From: Streptomyces sp. NBC_00443 | GTDB lineage: Bacteria > Actinomycetota > Actinomycetes > Streptomycetales > Streptomycetaceae | Assembly: GCF_036014175.1 (NCBI RefSeq) | Contig: NZ_CP107917.1 | Coordinates: forward strand, 3,162,001 to 3,226,000 | Reading direction: 5' to 3' | DNA length: 64,000 bases | Program-made: the position numbers and the translations under genes | Notes under the pieces: generated by a model | Seen by the model: only the letters and a program-made list of their open reading frames with translations | Database searches by the model: none | Told to the model about the DNA's origin: nothing | Shown here: positions 59,350 to 64,000 of the stretch, in pieces | Layout of the letters: every line of letters begins with the position of its first letter | Numbering within the stretch: the stretch's first letter is position 1

Positions 59350-60378
59350 ATGACCCCCCCAACTCCATCCGCGGCCGCACCGCTTGAGGCGACTGACGAA
59401 AGCATCGACAAGTCGCCTTCGCCCTCCACCCCTAAGGGCAACGAGAGCCGCTCGCCGGGACGGCTGGCGTGGACCCGCTTCAAGCGGGACCGCACGGGCG
59501 TCATATCGGCGTACATCGTGATCTTCTTCTTCGTGATCGCGCTCACTGCTCCGCTCATCGCGAAGCTGTACGGGAAGGATCCGTACACGACGTACGCGAG
59601 CCAGCAGCCTGAGCTGCTGAACGCCTTCGCGTACCCGGCGGGTCCGAACGGCGGCATCAGCTCGGAGTTCTGGTTCGGCATCGAGCCGCAGCTCGGCCGT
59701 GACGTCTTCACCTTCCTTCTCTACGCGATCCGCACCTCGCTGGGCATCGCCGTCGCGGCCACCTTGCTCACCGTCATCCTCGGCGTGGTCATCGGCGTCA
59801 CCGCCGGCTATCTCGGCGGCAAGACGGACTACTTCGTGGGCCGGGTCATCGACATCCTGCTGTCGTTCCCGTCCACCCTCTTCTTCATCGCCTTCATGCC
59901 GGTCGTGTACGGGCTCTTCGTCGCCCCCGACGAGAACATCCCGACGTGGCTGCGCGCCGCAGGCCTGATCATCGTGCTCTCCGCCTTCGGCTGGGCCTCC
60001 ATCGCCCGACTGCTGCGAGGCCAGGTACTCGGCCTGCGCGAGCGGGAGTTCGTCGAGGCGGCCAAGGTCACGGGCGCGTCACCGCGGCGTATCGTCTTCA
60101 AGGAGCTGCTGCCCAACCTGTGGACTCCGATCATCATCCAGTCCACGCTGATGCTCCCGGCCTTCGTCACCGCTGAGGCGGGTCTCGCCTTCCTCGGTGT
60201 CGGCATGATCGACCCGACCCCGGACTGGGGCGTCATGATCCAGCGAGGCGCCCAGTTCTACACGGAGGACCTCACCTTCATGCTCTTCCCGGGCATGTCC
60301 ATGGTGATCTTCGTGCTCGCGTTCAACCTCCTCGGTGACTCGGTGCGTGACGCACTCGACCCGAAGTCCAAGCGCTGA
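59350..60378 (+). CDS. Oligopeptide ABC transporter permease (BldKA-like)
   Basis: The 342-residue DppC-type permease has an acidic, Ser/Pro-rich N-terminus, helix 1 VISAYIVIFFFVIALTAPLI, the loop FWFGIEPQLGRDVFTFLLYA, and the core with EAA loop AAKVTGASPRRIVFKELLPN, ending GDSVRDALDPKSKR. ATG 59350 follows AGGAGC. Gene order (permease, binding protein, permease, ATPase) matches the BldK oligopeptide importer needed for aerial growth in Streptomyces, which imports a developmental peptide signal. The order and sequence type suggest BldKA; identity is inferred from layout. Confidence 0.88.
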   Translation: MTPPTPSAAAPLEATDESIDKSPSPSTPKGNESRSPGRLAWTRFKRDRTGVISAYIVIFFFVIALTAPLIAKLYGKDPYTTYASQQPELLNAFAYPAGPNGGISSEFWFGIEPQLGRDVFTFLLYAIRTSLGIAVAATLLTVILGVVIGVTAGYLGGKTDYFVGRVIDILLSFPSTLFFIAFMPVVYGLFVAPDENIPTWLRAAGLIIVLSAFGWASIARLLRGQVLGLREREFVEAAKVTGASPRRIVFKELLPNLWTPIIIQSTLMLPAFVTAEAGLAFLGVGMIDPTPDWGVMIQRGAQFYTEDLTFMLFPGMSMVIFVLAFNLLGDSVRDALDPKSKR

Positions 60379-60455
60379 CTCCGGCTCAATTCAGGACCAG
60401 GCGAAGTCGCCGGGTGCCGGATCTCTCTCATCAACCCACTTCAAGGCAGGATGCG

Positions 60456-62213
60456 ATGTCCTTCTCGCGTAGAAACTTCCTGATCGCCACCGGCGTGGCC
60501 GCGGCGTCGACCTCGGTACTGAGCGCCTGCAGCAGCGGCAGCGAGGGCGGCTCGCAGGACCAGGCCCCGAAAGTCACCGGCTCCAAGACCACCGAGATCC
60601 CCGTGGGCACCAAGGCCGACTCGACCGGCCCGGCCACCGAGGTCAAGGGCGCTGTGACGGGCGGGACGATCTACTCGCTCCAGCAGTTCGACATGGACCA
60701 CATGGACCCGGGGCAGATCTACGTCTCGACCGAGGGCGCCATCACCGTGCCGATCATGCGCGGTCTGACCGGCTACAAGCTGGACGACAAGGGCGGGGCC
60801 ACCCTGGTCGGCGACGCCGCGACCGACGCCGGCACGATGAAGGACGGCGGCAAGACCTGGTCCTTCACCATCAAGGACGGCATCAAGTGGGAGGACGGCG
60901 CCGACCTCTCCATGGACGACGTCCGCCACACCTTCGAGCGCCTCTTCGCGAGCTTCATCACCGAGGGCCCGATCTACGTCCAGGAGTTCCTGGAGGGCGG
61001 CGACAAGTACGACGGCCCGTACGGCGGCAAGAGCCTCGACTCCATCGAGATCGACGGCAAGACCATCACCTTCCGCCTCAAGGAAGCCCGCGTCGACTTC
61101 AACTACACGCTCGCGATGCGTGGTTACTCCCTGGTGCCCAAGAAGGGCGACACCAAGGAGAAGTACGACAAGAAGCCGGTCTCCTGCGGCCCGTACAAGA
61201 TCGAGAGCCGGAGCATCGGCAAGTCGATGACCTTCGTGCGCAACGAGCACTGGGACCCGAAGACGGACCCGATCCGCAACGCCTACCCGGACAAGTTCGT
61301 CTTCCAGATGGGCTACGAGCTGGTGGCGTCGACCGACCGCTGGATCGCGGACCAGGGCAACGACCAGTACGCGGTGCCGATCTTCAACGAGGTCGCGCCC
61401 GAGCGTCTCGCCCAGGTCCTCACCAAGCCCGAGCTGAAGAAGCGCGTCCTCACCGCGGTCGACACGGTCACCTACTACTGGCCGATCAACATGACCCGGG
61501 TCAAGGACCTCAAGGTCCGCCAGGCCATCAACCACGCCTGGCCGCACCAGCAGCTCCAGACCATCGGTGGCGGTGCCGCGTCCCAGGAGATCGCCACCAC
61601 GATCTTCGCCCCGGTGACGCCCGGTTACACCAAGTTCGACCTGTACGGCGTCGACAAGAAGCCGGGCGGCGACCCCGAGAAGGCCAAGGCCCTCCTGAAG
61701 GAAGCCGGCAAGCTCGGCTACAAGCTGGTCATCGCCTACCAGCAGTCGGACACCGCGGTGAAGACCGCCGTCGCCATCAAGAACGCGCTGGAGGCGGCCG
61801 GCTTCCAGGTCGTCAACAAGCAGGTCGACAAGTCGACGTTCTACACCCAGATCGGCAAGATCGACAACGACTTCGACCTGTTCGCCGCCGGCTGGAGCCC
61901 GGACTGGCCGGGCGGTTACTCGCAGTTCTACCCCTGCTGGAGCGGCAAGAACATCGGCGACGGCCGCAGCAACTACGCCCAGCTGGACGACCCGAGCGTC
62001 AACAAGGCCATCGACGCCGCGGGCCAGATCGCGGACGTGGAGGAGGCCAACAAGGCCTGGGGCAACGTCGACAAGATGATCATGGAGCTGGCCGCGGTCG
62101 TCCCGGACTACCACAAGATCCGGAACTACCTGTACGGCTCCAAGGTCGGCAACGTCGTCTGGGACGGCGGCAACACCTGCGTCGCGCTCACGAAGCTCTA
62201 CGCCAAGAAGTAA
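60456..62213 (+). CDS. Oligopeptide-binding lipoprotein with Tat-type signal (BldKB-like)
   Basis: The 585-residue SBP family 5 lipoprotein begins MSFSRRNFLIATGVAAAS. The twin-arginine motif S-R-R-N-F-L and a lipobox LSAC (Cys about 25) predict export by the Tat route followed by lipidation. Mature motifs include GGTIYSLQQFDMDHMDPGQ, WSFTIKDGIKWEDGADLS, SCGPYKIES, VRQAINHAWPH and FAAGWSPDWPGGYSQFY. As BldKB it would bind the extracellular peptide that starts aerial mycelium formation. ATG 60456 follows AAGGCAGG. A hairpin lies just after the stop. Confidence 0.88.
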   Translation: MSFSRRNFLIATGVAAASTSVLSACSSGSEGGSQDQAPKVTGSKTTEIPVGTKADSTGPATEVKGAVTGGTIYSLQQFDMDHMDPGQIYVSTEGAITVPIMRGLTGYKLDDKGGATLVGDAATDAGTMKDGGKTWSFTIKDGIKWEDGADLSMDDVRHTFERLFASFITEGPIYVQEFLEGGDKYDGPYGGKSLDSIEIDGKTITFRLKEARVDFNYTLAMRGYSLVPKKGDTKEKYDKKPVSCGPYKIESRSIGKSMTFVRNEHWDPKTDPIRNAYPDKFVFQMGYELVASTDRWIADQGNDQYAVPIFNEVAPERLAQVLTKPELKKRVLTAVDTVTYYWPINMTRVKDLKVRQAINHAWPHQQLQTIGGGAASQEIATTIFAPVTPGYTKFDLYGVDKKPGGDPEKAKALLKEAGKLGYKLVIAYQQSDTAVKTAVAIKNALEAAGFQVVNKQVDKSTFYTQIGKIDNDFDLFAAGWSPDWPGGYSQFYPCWSGKNIGDGRSNYAQLDDPSVNKAIDAAGQIADVEEANKAWGNVDKMIMELAAVVPDYHKIRNYLYGSKVGNVVWDGGNTCVALTKLYAKK

Positions 62214-62229
62214 GCGAGCACGACCCTTG

Positions 62230-62256
62230 GGGGCGGCCATTCCACATGGCCGCCCC
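62230..62256 (+). terminator. Intercistronic hairpin after the BldKB-like gene
   Basis: An 11-bp perfect stem (GGGGCGGCCAT and complement) with loop TCCAC lies 16 bp after the binding-protein stop and 60 bp before the next permease. Such hairpins commonly raise the level of the binding protein relative to downstream subunits by partial termination or mRNA protection. Confidence 0.7.
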
Positions 62257-62315
62257 TGCGGCCCACCCCTCTACTTCCCCCCGGCGACGGCGCCCCGTCC
62301 GGAAAGTCACGCCTC

Positions 62316-63296
62316 ATGTTCCGCTTCCTTGTCCGCCGAGTCATCGGCGCGCTGGTCATTTTGTTGATCATCAGCGCCATCACCTTCTGGCTCTTCTACG
62401 CCGTGCCGCGTGACCCCGCGATGATGTCCTGCGGCAAGAACTGCACGCCCGAGAACCTGGCGCAGATCCGGCAGAACCTGGGCATCGACAAGCCGATCCC
62501 GGTGCAGTACTGGCTGTGGCTCGTCGGCGTCTTCGTCGGGCGCGACTACGCCAACTACGACTTCTGCAACGCACCCTGCCTCGGGTACTCCTTCGCGAAC
62601 CGCGAGCCCGTCTTCGACACGATCATGGACCGTCTGCCGACGACCCTCTCGCTCGCCTTCGGCGCGGCTGTCGTCTTCCTGATCCTCGGTATCGGCGCGG
62701 GCATGATCGCGGCGCTCAAGCAGGGCAAGTTCCTGGACAAGTTCGCCAGCTCCGCCTCGCTGCTCGGCTCCTCGCTCCAGATCTACTTCGTCGGCTACAT
62801 CGCGATGTTCTTCTTCGTCGCGCAGCTGGGATGGCTCGACCAGCCGCAGTGGACCCCGCTCTCCGAGAACCCGGCCGCCTGGTTCGGCGGGCTGCTGTTG
62901 CCCTGGCTGGTCCTCGCGATCATCTTCACGGCCAACTACACGCGTATGACCCGCTCCCAGCTCGTGGAGCAACTCAGCGAGGACTACGTCCGCACGGCAC
63001 GGGCCAAGGGTCTGTCCCGGTCGAACGTGTTCTTCCGGTTTGCCTGGCGCGGCGCGATGGGTCCCATCGTCACGGTGTTCGGCATCGACCTGGGCACGCT
63101 GATCGGCGGTGCCATCATCACCGAGTCGACCTTCAGCCTCCCGGGCGTCGGCCGACTCGCGGTGAAGTCCGTGGACCAGAGCGACCTGCCGATGCTGCTG
63201 GGTGTGACCCTGCTGGCGGCCGGCGCGATCGTCTTCGCCAACATCATCGTGGACGCCGTCTACGCCCTCATCGACCCGCGGATCCGGCTCGCCTGA
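62316..63296 (+). CDS. Oligopeptide ABC transporter permease, DppB type (BldKC-like)
   Basis: The 326-residue DppB-type permease starts MFRFLVRRVIGALVILLII. It has a periplasmic loop with the Cys pair CGKNC and IRQNLGIDKPIPVQYWLWL, the coupling loop VRTARAKGLSRSNVFFRFAW and a C-terminal VYALIDPRIRLA. It forms the channel with the DppC-type subunit encoded two genes upstream. The ATG at 62316 is preceded by only a weak ribosome site. Confidence 0.9.
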   Translation: MFRFLVRRVIGALVILLIISAITFWLFYAVPRDPAMMSCGKNCTPENLAQIRQNLGIDKPIPVQYWLWLVGVFVGRDYANYDFCNAPCLGYSFANREPVFDTIMDRLPTTLSLAFGAAVVFLILGIGAGMIAALKQGKFLDKFASSASLLGSSLQIYFVGYIAMFFFVAQLGWLDQPQWTPLSENPAAWFGGLLLPWLVLAIIFTANYTRMTRSQLVEQLSEDYVRTARAKGLSRSNVFFRFAWRGAMGPIVTVFGIDLGTLIGGAIITESTFSLPGVGRLAVKSVDQSDLPMLLGVTLLAAGAIVFANIIVDAVYALIDPRIRLA

Positions 63297-63347
63297 CCTC
63301 CGCCCCCACTCCCGACCCCTCGCATCACCCCCCTCAGGAGCGTCCCC

Positions 63348-64000
63348 GTGACGAGCACCGATCAGCAGCCCTTCCTCTCCGTCAAGGACCTCCAGGTCCA
63401 CTTCTCCACCGAGGACGGCATCGTCAAGGCCGTCGACGGGCTCTCCTTCGACATTGCCAAGGGCCAGACGCTCGGCATCGTGGGCGAGTCGGGATCCGGC
63501 AAGTCCGTCACCAACCTGACGATCCTGGGTCTGCACGACCCGTTCCGCACCAAGATCGACGGCGAGATCCTGCTGGACGGGCAGGAACTGCTCACCGCCT
63601 CCGAGCGGGAACTGGAGCGGCTGCGCGGCAACAAGATGTCCATGATCTTCCAGGACGCGCTGGCCTCGCTGTCGCCGTACCACACCATCGGTAAGCAGAT
63701 CGGGGAGACGTACCGCAAGCACACCGGTGCCTCCAAGAAGGAGGCACGGGCGCGGGCGATCGAGATGCTGCGGCGGGTCGGGATCCCGCAGCCCGACATG
63801 CGGGTGGACGACTACCCGCACCAGTTCTCCGGCGGTATGCGCCAGCGCGCCATGATCGCCATGGCACTGGTCTGCGACCCCGAGCTGCTCATCGCGGACG
63901 AGCCGACCACCGCGCTCGACGTGACGGTCCAGGCCCAGATCCTGGATCTGCTCAAGGAGCTCCAGCAGGAGTTCGGCACGGCGATCATCTTCATCACGCA
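63348..64000 (+). CDS. Oligopeptide ABC transporter ATP-binding protein, DppD type (BldKD-like), partial
   Basis: The first 217 codons of an ATPase are present; the gene runs off the right edge. It has Walker [11 protein letters not shown], a Q-loop [14 protein letters not shown], signature [15 protein letters not shown] and Walker [14 protein letters not shown], and the end shows the switch His in FITH. GTG 63348 follows CAGGAG. It would be the BldKD-like ATPase, with a second ATPase gene expected outside the window. Confidence 0.92.
   Translation, partial: MTSTDQQPFLSVKDLQVHFSTEDGIVKAVDGLSFDIAKGQTLGIVGESGSGKSVTNLTILGLHDPFRTKIDGEILLDGQELLTASERELERLRGNKMSMIFQDALASLSPYHTIGKQIGETYRKHTGASKKEARARAIEMLRRVGIPQPDMRVDDYPHQFSGGMRQRAMIAMALVCDPELLIADEPTTALDVTVQAQILDLLKELQQEFGTAIIFIT

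Noticed and set aside
1..64000. tRNA, rRNA, CRISPR, insertion sequence, prophage or att sites
   Set aside because: Scanning gave no cloverleaf with a conserved T-loop, no repeat-spacer pattern, and no transposase or integrase motif; the region is syntenic core chromosome.

Overview
The window is a stretch of actinobacterial chromosome, almost certainly from a Streptomyces. The DNA is very G+C-rich with G/C-ending codons throughout. Several gene sets are diagnostic: mycothiol biosynthesis (mshB), the sigE / anti-sigma / htrA / tatB cluster, DUF3117 and DUF3107 proteins, a BldK-like oligopeptide transporter, and many leaderless transcripts with a TANNNT box 6-7 nt before the start codon. I see no tRNA, rRNA, CRISPR array, transposase or phage gene. 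This is core chromosome, not an accessory island.

Layout, left to right. 0-2.5 kb: an Opp/Dpp-type ABC transporter (permease fragment and lipoprotein), transcribed leftward behind a promoter with an overlapping operator-like inverted repeat and a leaderless 30-codon leader peptide. 2.5-8.4 kb: DUF3152 metzincin-like protein, alpha/beta hydrolase, small acidic protein, TetR regulator, DUF3107, a small membrane protein and a MiaE-like ferritin-fold protein. 8.5-18.2 kb: a DEAD-box helicase with a long basic repetitive tail, a hydrolase, NYN ribonuclease, MarC, PHP phosphoesterase, DUF6758, an MFS exporter and a SUFU-domain protein. 18.2-25.3 kb: CorA with a long leader, a lipoprotein, a MgtE-N/CBS protein, DUF1003 and Mrp. 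25.5-31.6 kb: the envelope-stress locus tatB, htrA, anti-sigma, ECF sigma, O-methyltransferase and DUF3117. 32-42.6 kb: enoyl-CoA hydratase, DNA glycosylase tag, DivIVA-like protein, folP2-like, LOG protein, dapE, a lysozyme-fold protein, dapC, ferredoxin, GNAT and a SirB1-type protein. 42.7-46.2 kb: a tightly overlapping ABC exporter plus DesKR-type two-component operon. 46.3-52.8 kb: a peptidoglycan-binding membrane protein, DUF6113, mshB, a small membrane protein and an S9 peptidase. 52.9-64 kb: two divergent oligopeptide ABC transporters, one leftward and one rightward and resembling the BldK system, separated by an AT-rich 538-bp control region.

From memory, mshB, ferredoxin, dapC, dapE, LOG, folP2, DivIVA-like, tag, DUF3117, O-methyltransferase, sigE, rseA, htrA, tatB, mrp, DUF1003, MgtE-N, corA and deaD occur in the same order in Mycobacterium tuberculosis (Rv1170 to Rv1253). 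The window therefore holds an ancient actinobacterial backbone.

Points that may be new or deserve checking: the leaderless leader peptide with promoter-overlapping inverted repeat; the metzincin motif in DUF3152; an O-methyltransferase with no canonical start codon; local reading-frame displacements in htrA and at the dppC start; a possible unannotated small membrane protein between dppC and dppD; other unannotated small ORFs; and a very strong hairpin in the divergent oligopeptide-transporter control region.
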